Source: Gemmatimonadaceae bacterium
GTDB taxonomy: Bacteria > Gemmatimonadota > Gemmatimonadetes > Gemmatimonadales > Gemmatimonadaceae
Assembly (NCBI GenBank): GCA_036496605.1
Contig: DASXKV010000001.1
Span: forward strand, 1-64,000
Reading direction: 5' to 3'
DNA length: 64,000 nucleotides
Within the stretch, counting starts at the first letter, position 1, and the number at the start of each line of letters is the position of its first letter. The notes beneath the pieces are model-generated. The model had not been told where the DNA came from. It worked only from the letters and a program-made list of their open reading frames with translations, and made no database searches. A program made the position numbers and the translations under genes. Positions 27,946-35,724 of the stretch are shown piece by piece.

Positions 27946-29329
27946 CAAGATCAGCCTTTCCCGGTCCCGCCATCCGCACCGTTTTGATATTCACGAACTC
28001 GCGCAATCCAAACTTGCTCAACTCGCGACCATAGCCGCTGGCTTTCACCCCACCAAACGGAAAGCGCGGATCGGAGGCCACCATGCCGTTGATGAATACG
28101 CTTCCGGCCTGCAGCTCGAGAGCGAACTTACGCGCTTCGGCTCCCTCGGTCGTCCACGCGCTCGCGCCGAGTCCAAAACGGGTCGAGTTTGCGATGCGGA
28201 TGGCATCGTCGATGTCTCGCGCGCGGATGAGCGCAGCCACGGGACCGAACACTTCCTCGCGATACGCGGGTGAGTCGGCGGGCACCTCGACAAGCACAGT
28301 CGGTTCGTAGTAGAAGCCGGTCCCCGATCTCGGCCGGCCACCCGTAAGCACTTTTGCACCGCGACGGACGCTCTCCTTCACCTGCTGATCGAGATCTTTC
28401 CGGATCTGATCGGTCGCCAGTGGCCCGACATCCGTTTTCTCATCCATCGGGTCGCCCACGACCAGCGCTTTAGTGTACTGTACGAACAGCTCGCAGAACT
28501 CTTCGTAGATCTGTTCGTGCAAGACAAACCGCTTCGCGGCGATGCACGACTGTCCGTTGTTGATCGTTCGTGCTTTCACCGCCGTTGTCGCCGCGCGCTC
28601 GATGTCGGCACTCGGCATGACGATGAAGGGATCGCTGCCTCCGAGCTCGAGCACGGTTTTCTTGATGCGTTGTCCAGCGCGCGCCGCGACCTCGCTGCCA
28701 GCGTGCTCGCTGCCCGTGAGGGTGGCGGCAACGATGCGCTCGTCGTCGAGCAGCGCTGGAATCGTCTCGGATCCGATGAGCAAAGTCTGAAAGACTCCAT
28801 CGGGCGCACCTGCATCACGAAAGAGGGCCTCGAGGGCGAGTGCGCACTGCGGGACATTCGACGCGTGCTTCAGGAGCCCAACGTTGCCGGCGCAGAGCGC
28901 CGGCGCCGCGAAGCGAATTACCTGCCAGAATGGAAAATTCCATGGCATGATCGCGAGCACGACGCCGAGCGGCTGAAACGCGACGTATCCGGTTTCGCCT
29001 GTGATGTCGATCGGCTCGTCGGCGAGGAATGCTTCCGCGTGGTCCGCATAGTAGCGACAGCCGAGGCCACATTTCGCCGCCTCCTCGACGGCGGAACGCA
29101 ACGTCTTGCCCATCTCGAGTGTCATCAAACGGCCGTATTGATCCTTGCGTTTCTCCAGGAGATCCCCGGCGCGTCGGACGATCCGCGCGCGCTCGGCCAC
29201 GGGCGTTCGCGCCCACGTTAGGCGCGCCTGCGCCGCTCGCGCGAGCTTCGCATCGATGTCGTCGGCGGAAAGCGCGCTGAATTCGCGCAACTGCTCGCCG
29301 GTTGCCGGATTGATCGTCCGAATTGCCAT
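27932..29329 (-). CDS. Aldehyde dehydrogenase, succinate-semialdehyde dehydrogenase-like
   Basis: A 465-aa NAD(P)-dependent aldehyde dehydrogenase. PWNFPFWQVIRF is near residue 140, the Glu of the active site is in LELGGSDPFIV (about 240) and the catalytic Cys is in NNGQSCIAAKRF (about 277). EEVFGPVAAL and FPFGGVKASGYGRELSKFG are near the end. The overall pattern (INPATGEQLREF, MTLEMGKTL) resembles GabD-type succinate-semialdehyde dehydrogenases, but aldehyde substrates cannot be told from motifs alone. ATG 29329 begins the conserved MAIRTINPATGE. It lies 4 bp downstream of the kinase gene on the same strand. Confidence 0.85.
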   Translation of the reverse strand: MAIRTINPATGEQLREFSALSADDIDAKLARAAQARLTWARTPVAERARIVRRAGDLLEKRKDQYGRLMTLEMGKTLRSAVEEAAKCGLGCRYYADHAEAFLADEPIDITGETGYVAFQPLGVVLAIMPWNFPFWQVIRFAAPALCAGNVGLLKHASNVPQCALALEALFRDAGAPDGVFQTLLIGSETIPALLDDERIVAATLTGSEHAGSEVAARAGQRIKKTVLELGGSDPFIVMPSADIERAATTAVKARTINNGQSCIAAKRFVLHEQIYEEFCELFVQYTKALVVGDPMDEKTDVGPLATDQIRKDLDQQVKESVRRGAKVLTGGRPRSGTGFYYEPTVLVEVPADSPAYREEVFGPVAALIRARDIDDAIRIANSTRFGLGASAWTTEGAEARKFALELQAGSVFINGMVASDPRFPFGGVKASGYGRELSKFGLREFVNIKTVRMAGPGKADLGLTG

Positions 29330-29333
29330 CGCG

Positions 29334-31100
29334 TCACGCACCCTCGTCCGTCCACACGACCCCTGCCGTGTCACCGGCGATCAGCCGCCGCCACCACGGG
29401 GCGCGATGCTCGCGATCGAAGAACAATTGCACGCTGTCGCGCCAGGCACTCTGCATCGCGATCGCATCCGCAAATCGCTCGCCGGGATCGGGCGAGAGAC
29501 CACGTCGCAGCCAATCGGCGACGTCGGACGGGTAGCGGCCGAGGTCGACGTCACCCTGAAGCTCGCGGGCGAGAATCATGCGACCGTCGCGCTCGCCGAA
29601 CGGCGCCTCACCGCTCAGCGTGAACGCAACGATGGCCGCGAGCGAGAAACAGTCGACGGCGGCGTCCTGCTGTTCGCCGAGGAGTTGTTCGGGAGCCGCG
29701 AACGCCGGCGTGCCGCTCGTACCGGCGCGTTCTTCTCCCCCGGCTTGTGCGATGCCGAAATCGGCAATGCGCCATCGCCGATAACGGTCGATGAGAATGT
29801 TCTCGGGCTTCAGGTCGCGATGAACGATTCCAATCGCGTGCGCGGCAGCTAGGCCGCTCAGCATGAAGTCCACCTGCGGCGCAATCTCCGTGAGCGCGCG
29901 CGGTCCGGCGCGCGCGACGAGCTCGGCGACCGATCCGCCTTCGGCGAGCTCCATCGTGTACCATGACACATCGCCGCGGCTATCCCAATCGTAGATCGGG
30001 ACGATTGCTGGGTGCGCGAGCTGAGCCGCCAGCTTCGCCTCCCGGCGGAAGCGGGAGACCGCCCGCTCGTCGCGCGAGACGTGTGGGTGAAGCAGCTTGA
30101 GCGCGACCTCGCGGCCGAGGCTCAGATCGCGAACGCGCCACACGGAACCGAACGATCCGGATCCGATGGCCGCGAGCACTTCATAGTCGTCGGCCAATGC
30201 CCAGCGCAGGCGCACCTCTTCCGATTCATGCTCCGTGACAGCCGGCTCATCCCCGGCAAGCATGACCATCGTCCGGCTGCCAACCACTCGATCCATCGCG
30301 CGCAACATCGAAGCAACGGAGGGAAAGCGCTCCTCCGGATCGTCGCTCAGCGCGCGATCGATCACCATGGCGACCGCCTGCGGCGTGTCCGGCCGCAGGA
30401 GGTGGATCGGCGGGATGCCCTTTGACGGAGGAGGCTCGCCCGTTAGGCACGCAAAGCACGTCGCGGCAAGTTGCCACTGGTCGCTCGCCGCGGTCGGCGC
30501 CCAGCGCGCATCACTCCACTCGTTAGGTACCGGCAGATGGCGGAAATCCGGCTGCACGCCCGCTGGAATCTCGGCGATCGGCACGGCCCACTCCCATCCC
30601 ATGAGCCACAGCCTTGCCATCGGCGCCATCCAGACCACGTCGGGTGAGACGCTCCCGTGAACGCTACCCGAGTCGTGGAGGTAGCTCAGCGCCGACCCCA
30701 TCTCGCGCATGATGCGCAGCGTCGTCGGCGTGTCGTCCGCACCGCCGCGCTTCAATCGCGAACCGAGCGTCTCGCCAGCGATCCAGCGTCGAAGGTAACC
30801 GGGCCCGCGGCGACTCTCTTTGAATGACGCCCAGTAGTGATATGTGGTCGGAATCGCCGGGTGGTTTCGATGCGCGAGGTGTCGCGCCTCACTCTCGAGC
30901 CAGGCAGCATGGCCCGGATCGGGAGCGCTGACGAGTGAGAGCGAGCGGCCAAGCGCGTCGATGATTTCCTGATAGTGACGCGTCTCGCTCATCAATCCTT
31001 CCGCGCCCCACGTCCAGCCAGGCGGCAACTCCCAGTCGCTGAGGTGCGGCGGCAGCTCGTGCGTGACGCGATAAACGTCGGTGGAGGATCCGTCTTTCAT
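29334..31100 (-). CDS. Serine/threonine kinase with tandem pseudokinase and kinase domains
   Basis: A 588-aa cytoplasmic protein. The C-terminal kinase (about 305-560) is complete: G-loop GSGSFGSVWRV near 313, Lys335 in VALKLL, HRD 427-429, DFG 447-449 and APEQ. The N-terminal part (about 60-275) also follows the kinase order but has lost catalysis: HRD is replaced by HGS at 148-150 (SVHGSVSPDVVW), DFG by the region LWLMGWEWAV (164-173), while the SDQWQLAATCFACLTGEPPP and ALSDDPEERFPS segments keep the C-lobe pattern. There is no membrane helix or PASTA domain. The gene runs 5 bp after a small gene and 4 bp before the aldehyde dehydrogenase, so all three may share a transcript. Confidence 0.88.
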   Translation of the reverse strand: MKDGSSTDVYRVTHELPPHLSDWELPPGWTWGAEGLMSETRHYQEIIDALGRSLSLVSAPDPGHAAWLESEARHLAHRNHPAIPTTYHYWASFKESRRGPGYLRRWIAGETLGSRLKRGGADDTPTTLRIMREMGSALSYLHDSGSVHGSVSPDVVWMAPMARLWLMGWEWAVPIAEIPAGVQPDFRHLPVPNEWSDARWAPTAASDQWQLAATCFACLTGEPPPSKGIPPIHLLRPDTPQAVAMVIDRALSDDPEERFPSVASMLRAMDRVVGSRTMVMLAGDEPAVTEHESEEVRLRWALADDYEVLAAIGSGSFGSVWRVRDLSLGREVALKLLHPHVSRDERAVSRFRREAKLAAQLAHPAIVPIYDWDSRGDVSWYTMELAEGGSVAELVARAGPRALTEIAPQVDFMLSGLAAAHAIGIVHRDLKPENILIDRYRRWRIADFGIAQAGGEERAGTSGTPAFAAPEQLLGEQQDAAVDCFSLAAIVAFTLSGEAPFGERDGRMILARELQGDVDLGRYPSDVADWLRRGLSPDPGERFADAIAMQSAWRDSVQLFFDREHRAPWWRRLIAGDTAGVVWTDEGA

Positions 31101-31105
31101 CGCCC

Positions 31106-31501
31106 CTACATGCGCGATTCGGACAACACCTTCTCGGCGTGGTGCGCGAACTCGGGCACGAGCGCAACGTCTGGCAGCACCTCCACGTCTACTTGTTGGA
31201 CGCGATGCTTCACACCGTCATCACGCGACGCGCTCTGGAGCGATGGCACATGCAGCGTGACGCTGACTACGCGCCATAGCGTGCTGGGACGCCGCTTCTC
31301 GCCATCGGCGTCCACCGTGTCGAGCTGCACCACTTCGCCGCTCGCCGGAATCACCATGCTCTCGCAGTCCGCGAGCACCTGTTCGCGGTCATGGCGGAGG
31401 ATGCGCAGGTTGATCATGTCGCGAACGGGTTGAGGAGGGGGAGGGGGAACCTGGACGTCGCCCGGGGGGGACGAAGGCGGGCGCTTCGGGAGACGTGGCA
31501 T
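31106..31501 (-). CDS. Hypothetical protein with proline-rich N-terminus, 131 aa
   Basis: I do not recognise this protein. Residues 1-27 are Pro-rich and basic (MPRLPKRPPSSPPGDVQVPP). The rest is hydrophilic with a beta-rich look (INLRILRHDREQVLADCESM, STLWRVVSVTLHVPSL). There are no Cys pairs or membrane helices. It is the gene immediately upstream of the pseudokinase-kinase gene (4-bp gap) and thus a possible partner or substrate in the same transcript. The start ATG 31501 is the first available. It could be shorter if ATG 31418 is used. Confidence 0.55.
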   Translation of the reverse strand: MPRLPKRPPSSPPGDVQVPPPPPQPVRDMINLRILRHDREQVLADCESMVIPASGEVVQLDTVDADGEKRRPSTLWRVVSVTLHVPSLQSASRDDGVKHRVQQVDVEVLPDVALVPEFAHHAEKVLSESRM

Positions 31502-31677
31502 AGGCGGCTAAGCTTATCAATGGCGGAGACGCGGGACCAGTCGCTCGCTAGCGCTCCCGACGCTCCGCGGAGTCGCTCGCCCACTTGGCTCGCTCCGGCG
31601 ACTCTCCCATGCTGAAACCATGCGCCGATGGCGGCGTACGGTTGCGCTGACAGTCCGTTGACCAGGAGTCGAAAAAC

Positions 31678-31962
31678 GTGTTCACGATGATCAGTATTGC
31701 CCTCGCGCTCGCGGCCGCCGTTATCGGCTACGTACAGGCGCGCTCGTTCGTACAGAGCAAGTTACGGTTTGTCGACGCGGTCCAGCACTTCGCCGCACCG
31801 CTGCTTGCGGGGCTCGCGGCGATGCTCATCGCGACGCCGGTCGTCTGGCTGTTACCGCTGGTCGGCAAGGGCACCGCGATCCTTTTTGGACTCGGCGTCG
31901 GCGCGGGCGTGTCGTCGGGTGCTCGCGAGATCCGGAAGCAAATTGGAAGCGGCACCGCCTGA
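31678..31962 (+). CDS. Small membrane protein, 94 aa
   Basis: A small protein of unknown function with two hydrophobic segments: about 3-20 (ISIALALAAAVIGYVQ) and about 42-62 (LLAGLAAMLIATPVVWLLPL), plus a Gly-rich third stretch (about 66-80, ILFGLGVGAGVSSG). Starts at GTG 31678 or ATG 31687 both work. It lies divergent to the kinase operon, with 176 bp between. Similar tiny hydrophobic proteins are common and often unannotated. Confidence 0.5.
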   Translation: MFTMISIALALAAAVIGYVQARSFVQSKLRFVDAVQHFAAPLLAGLAAMLIATPVVWLLPLVGKGTAILFGLGVGAGVSSGAREIRKQIGSGTA

Positions 31963-32051
31963 GCCGACACTCGGTCTAGCAGCTCGATCCTAATGGCTAG
32001 CACGTAGCCCGACCGCCAGCACTTCCACGCCCTAACGGCGTATACAGGAAG

Positions 32052-32408
32052 ATGGCGTCGCCGCTCTGGGAGGATCTTCGCGCGTTAGTCGCGGAAAACG
32101 TGAGCGCGCTCGCCGTGACGGTAATCATATGGACTTTCGGTGAGATGGTCTTCTCACCGGTCGGGGCAGCATACATCGCCGACATCGCGCCGGTCGATCT
32201 GCGCGGCCGTTATCAAGCGGCGTGGGCATTCACCTTCAGCCTGGGTCTGATGCCTGCGCCGATCGGCGGGACACTCCTGTATAGCGTGGCCCCGAGCGTA
32301 TTGTGGGTCATTTGCCTCGGCGTCTGCGTCGCCGCGGGCTCATGGCGGGCACCTGGCTACTGGAGCGAGGGACGGGACGGAGCATCGTCACGTCGACCGG
32401 TTCGATAA
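32052..32408 (+). pseudogene. Remnant of an MFS transporter (C-terminal part)
   Basis: A 118-codon frame whose residues 18-95 look like the last helices of a major facilitator transporter: TVIIWTFGEMVFSPVGAAYI, a short loop with APVDLRGRYQAAWAF (a typical MFS helix-loop), then SLGLMPAPIGGTLLY and LWVICLGVCVAAGSW. A complete MFS protein has twelve helices and about 400 residues, so at least eight helices are missing upstream, where only 90 bp remain after the preceding gene. Residues 96-118 look like out-of-family read-through. I read it as a decayed gene. A functional small membrane protein is possible but less likely. Confidence 0.6.
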
Positions 32409-32509
32409 TCGGCGACGAACCGGCAGCGCCAGGGGATTAGCGCCGTGTGCTGACTTCGTGTGGTCGATTCAGAGGATTTCCCGCGGAGGAAGGCAGTATT
32501 GCTATTTTT

Positions 32510-32523
32510 CTAGCATATGCTAG
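32510..32523. promoter_or_regulatory. Palindromic operator candidate for the BlaI-type repressor
   Basis: CTAGCATATGCTAG is a perfect 14-bp palindrome in AT-rich surroundings, 51 bp before the blaI-like start. Flanking half-sites TGCTA (upstream) and GTAGC (downstream) suggest further repressor dimers. BlaI/MecI repressors bind dyads and commonly autoregulate, so this is the likely operator of the pair that follows. Confidence 0.6.
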
Positions 32524-32574
32524 TTTCGTAGCAGCAGCCCCTCGGAAACCGCCTCAGTTCACTGGAGCGAAGCG

Positions 32575-32964
32575 ATGGCGCACGACGACGGGATCCACCT
32601 CAGCCGGCGCGAGCGGCAGATCATGGATCATCTTTTTCGGGTCGGCCGCGCGACGTCTGCCGACGTTCTCGCGGGAATGCCCGATCCGCCCAGCTATTCT
32701 GCCGTCCGTGCGATGTTGCGGACGCTCGAGGACAAGGGTCACGTTAGGCACGAGGAGGAAGGGCGTGCCTACGTCTACCTCCCGACGACGCGCCGAGAGA
32801 GCGCCCGCCGTTCGGCGCTCACGCACCTGTTGCGCACCTTCTTTGACAATTCCGCGGAGCAGGCGATGGCCGCGTTGCTCGACCTCAAGGGAACGAAGAT
32901 GAGTGAAGCCGAGCTTGATCGCATGGTGGAGCGGATCGAGGTAGCCAAGAGGGAGGGGCGGTAG
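32575..32964 (+). CDS. BlaI/MecI/CopY-family transcriptional repressor
   Basis: A 129-aa winged-helix repressor. The N-terminal domain (about 8-75) has the family pattern LSRRERQIMDHLFRVGRATS, SAVRAMLRTLEDKGHVRHEE (recognition helix and wing), then GRAYVYLPTT. The C-terminal dimerisation helices (about 80-125) follow with SALTHLLRTFFDNSAEQAMA. Family members bind dyad operators and are cleaved or released when a membrane M56 sensor is triggered. The M56 gene follows after 2 bp, the classic blaI-blaR1 order. One octamer copy is at 32742, encoding H-V-R-H with an AGG codon. The inducer is unknown; no beta-lactamase gene is in the window. Confidence 0.93.
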   Translation: MAHDDGIHLSRRERQIMDHLFRVGRATSADVLAGMPDPPSYSAVRAMLRTLEDKGHVRHEEEGRAYVYLPTTRRESARRSALTHLLRTFFDNSAEQAMAALLDLKGTKMSEAELDRMVERIEVAKREGR

Positions 32965-32966
32965 CC

Positions 32967-35648
32967 ATGGTCAACGTACTTCATGTTCTTACGTCGCCCG
33001 GCGCGACGGCGGTCAAACTTCTCCCTGTGCTCGCGGACGCGGCCATCAAAGGCATCGTCGTGTTCGGTGTCGCGGCCTGTGCCGTCGCACTCTGTCGCCG
33101 CCGCTCGGCAGCGACACGTCACGCGATCCTGGCGGGCGCCGTCGCGGCGCAGCTCACGCTGCCGATACTATCGGCGCTCCTGCCCGCCTGGCGCGTGCCG
33201 ATCATCGAGCGGCTCGACCAACGCCTCGCGGCGCCCACGCCGGCAGCGTTCGCGATGGCGCCCGTCGACGTGCAGATCGATGCACCGGTCGCGATCGCTA
33301 TTGCACCGGATGTGGGACGCGGAATGGGTATCGGCCGAGGCCATGGTCCGCGACACGCGAGCTACTCGTATGTCACGCCGCGTGCAATCCGTGTTACGCG
33401 AAGCGGCGAGCCCTTTCTCATCACGAGCGGTGATTTTGCCGTTAGGCAGGAGCCGCGGTTCTCGGTCATCGGCGCGCTCCGCTCCTTGCGCAATCACACG
33501 CCGGCGTGGTGGATCCGCGGCGCGGCCGTCCTGTGGCTGCTCGGCGCGCTTGCGATCTTCGGTCGCTTCATTGCTGGCACGGTCGCGGTGTCGCGGCTGG
33601 CGCGGCGAAGCGAGCGCGTCGAGGACGGACGCTGGCTTTCGCTCGCGCAGCGTATCGCCATTCGCCTCGGCGTGGCGCGGCCGATGACATTGCTGCGGAG
33701 CAGGCGTTTCGACGTCCCGGTGACGTGGGGAATCGTCTACCCCGTCGTGCTGCTCCCGGACGACGCCGATGCCTGGACCGACGAGCGCCGCCGCTACGTG
33801 CTGGTGCACGAGATGGCACACGTCAAGCGTGTCGACGCATTCACGCAGGTCATCGCTCAGCTCGCGGTCGCGATCTTCTGGTTCGATCCCTTCGTGTGGA
33901 TCGCGGCGCACCGCATGCGCGTCGAGCGCGAGCACGCGTGTGATGATTATGTGCTCAACGAAGGAACGCCGGCATCGGCGTACGCGGCCGACCTGCTCGA
34001 GATGGTTCGTTCGTTGGGTATGCGCGGCCGCGCGGCGCAGCCGGCGTTCGCCGCGCTCGCCATGGCGCGTCCGGGAGAGCTCGAGACGCGCATGGAGGCG
34101 ATTCTCGATCCGCGTCAGGATCGTCGTTCGCTTCGGAGCGCGCCCGCGTTAGGCCTCGCGCTCTGTTCACTGCTGCTGCTCGTTCCGTTGGCGGCATTCC
34201 GTCCATTCGGCGGTCGCCGGGCGCCGTCTTTCGGCCGCGTCGAATGGGCGCCATCTGCTGTCGCCGATGTCGATCTGCCGGAGATACCCGAGGTCCCAGA
34301 AGTCCCAGAGGTCTCGGAGGTGCCCGACATTGACAGGATTCAGGCTGAGGGAGCCGAGATCCAGGCGAAGTTAGCCGGTACGCAGGCGGCACTCGCAGCC
34401 GTCCAGGCGCGCATGACGGCCGCAGCGGCGGCCACGCAAGCATCGACCGCGGCCGTGCAGGCCGCGGTGGCGTCGGTGGCCGCCGAGGCACCCGTCGCGG
34501 CGTCCGCCGTCATTGCGTCGTCCTGGTCAGGAGCGAAAGCCTCGTGTAGCTCGGTCGCACTCAAGCGCTCCGGAAAGTCGACCTCCGTCAGCTCGTCGAG
34601 CGACGATGACGACAACAGCTTCCAATACATCAGCTCCAGCGCGGGCCGCTGCGTGCAAGTGGCCGTGTGGGGCCACGTCGAATTCTCATCGGACGAGCGT
34701 GAGATACAGCGCGTGAGTCGCGACGGGCGAATCTACATTCGCGAGCGGCGTCCCAACGTCGATCGCGAAGTCGAGGTTACTCCGGGAGACGACGCCGAGC
34801 CTCGTTATGCTTATCGGGTTGATGGTGAGAGCGCGGGCTTTGACGACGACGCACGGGCGTGGCTCGGCGATCTGCTGCCGCAGATCCTCCGCGAGAGTGG
34901 TCTCAACGCCCCCTCGCGCGTCGCGCGCATCCGACGCGGCGGCGGTGTGCCCGCGGTGCTCGCGGATATCTCGCGAACGGAGAGCACGAGCGCTAAACGC
35001 GCGGCGTATGATGCGCTTCTGCACGAAGGCAACCTTTCGGAGGACGATCTGGCGAAGATCGCTCGTCAGGCGGGCGATGACCTGTCATCGAGCGACGGCG
35101 AGCTCGCCGCCGTGCTGGGCGAAGTCGGAAAGATGGGTCGTGGCTCGTCGACGATGGCGGAGGCGTTCGGCAACGCCGTGGAACATATGAGCTCGGATGG
35201 CGAGAAACGCGAGCTGCTCCAGCAGTACGCGCTCAAGGGCGATCGCGAGATGCTCTGCATCGCGGCGCGGCAGGCGAAGTCGATCTCCAGCGACGGCGAG
35301 AAATCGGAATTCCTGAAGGCGACGGCGAACTCGTATCTGGCCAACGATGACGAGACGCTGCGCAAGCTGTTCTTCGACGTCGTCCAGACGATTTCCTCGG
35401 ATGGGGAACGACACGAGGTGCTGAATGGCGCGCTTCCATTTGCGCAGCGCCCGGCCGTGCTCCTCGGCGTGCTGGAGTCGGCGAAAGACATCAGCTCCGA
35501 CGGCGAAAAGAGCGAACTGCTCGTCACGATCCTTCGCAAGCGCCTCATCACGAACCAGGCGCTGAAGGATGTGTTCATGAAGATCACCCGCTCACTCTCC
35601 TCCGACGCGGAATATCGCCGCGTGATGGAGGCGGCTCTCACTTCTTGA
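32967..35648 (+). CDS. M56-family (BlaR1-like) membrane metallopeptidase with SSDGE repeats
   Basis: An 893-aa protein. Membrane helices lie about 22-42, 52-72 and 180-205, and another at about 395-412. The zinc site HEMAH is at 281-285 in YVLVHEMAHVKRVDAF, followed by WIAAHRMRVEREHACDDYV, the M56 signature. After the last helix comes an acidic Pro run (EIPEVPEVPEVSEVP, about 440-455) and a coiled-coil-like Ala/Gln region (about 458-505). The C-terminal 190 residues carry six copies of a helical repeat centred on SSDGE-K-x-E-L-L at about 708, 742, 773, 810, 842 and 878. BlaR1's C-terminal penicillin-binding domain is absent, so the sensed signal differs. It is coupled to the BlaI-type repressor. 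Confidence 0.88.
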   Translation: MVNVLHVLTSPGATAVKLLPVLADAAIKGIVVFGVAACAVALCRRRSAATRHAILAGAVAAQLTLPILSALLPAWRVPIIERLDQRLAAPTPAAFAMAPVDVQIDAPVAIAIAPDVGRGMGIGRGHGPRHASYSYVTPRAIRVTRSGEPFLITSGDFAVRQEPRFSVIGALRSLRNHTPAWWIRGAAVLWLLGALAIFGRFIAGTVAVSRLARRSERVEDGRWLSLAQRIAIRLGVARPMTLLRSRRFDVPVTWGIVYPVVLLPDDADAWTDERRRYVLVHEMAHVKRVDAFTQVIAQLAVAIFWFDPFVWIAAHRMRVEREHACDDYVLNEGTPASAYAADLLEMVRSLGMRGRAAQPAFAALAMARPGELETRMEAILDPRQDRRSLRSAPALGLALCSLLLLVPLAAFRPFGGRRAPSFGRVEWAPSAVADVDLPEIPEVPEVPEVSEVPDIDRIQAEGAEIQAKLAGTQAALAAVQARMTAAAAATQASTAAVQAAVASVAAEAPVAASAVIASSWSGAKASCSSVALKRSGKSTSVSSSSDDDDNSFQYISSSAGRCVQVAVWGHVEFSSDEREIQRVSRDGRIYIRERRPNVDREVEVTPGDDAEPRYAYRVDGESAGFDDDARAWLGDLLPQILRESGLNAPSRVARIRRGGGVPAVLADISRTESTSAKRAAYDALLHEGNLSEDDLAKIARQAGDDLSSSDGELAAVLGEVGKMGRGSSTMAEAFGNAVEHMSSDGEKRELLQQYALKGDREMLCIAARQAKSISSDGEKSEFLKATANSYLANDDETLRKLFFDVVQTISSDGERHEVLNGALPFAQRPAVLLGVLESAKDISSDGEKSELLVTILRKRLITNQALKDVFMKITRSLSSDAEYRRVMEAALTS

Positions 35649-35665
35649 GGCTGCCGTATGAAGCG

Positions 35666-35697
35666 ACATCGCGCCGCCTGACCGCGGCGCGATGTTT
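35666..35697 (+). terminator. Rho-independent terminator after the M56 gene
   Basis: ACATCGCGCCGC (35666-35677), loop CTGACC, GCGGCGCGATGT (35684-35695), a perfect 12-bp stem, is followed by TTGTT on the + strand. It lies 18 bp after the M56 stop and before the convergent hybrid kinase gene. Confidence 0.85.
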
Positions 35698-35724
35698 GTT
35701 CAGGGGACGCTCGGCGCGCTTTGC

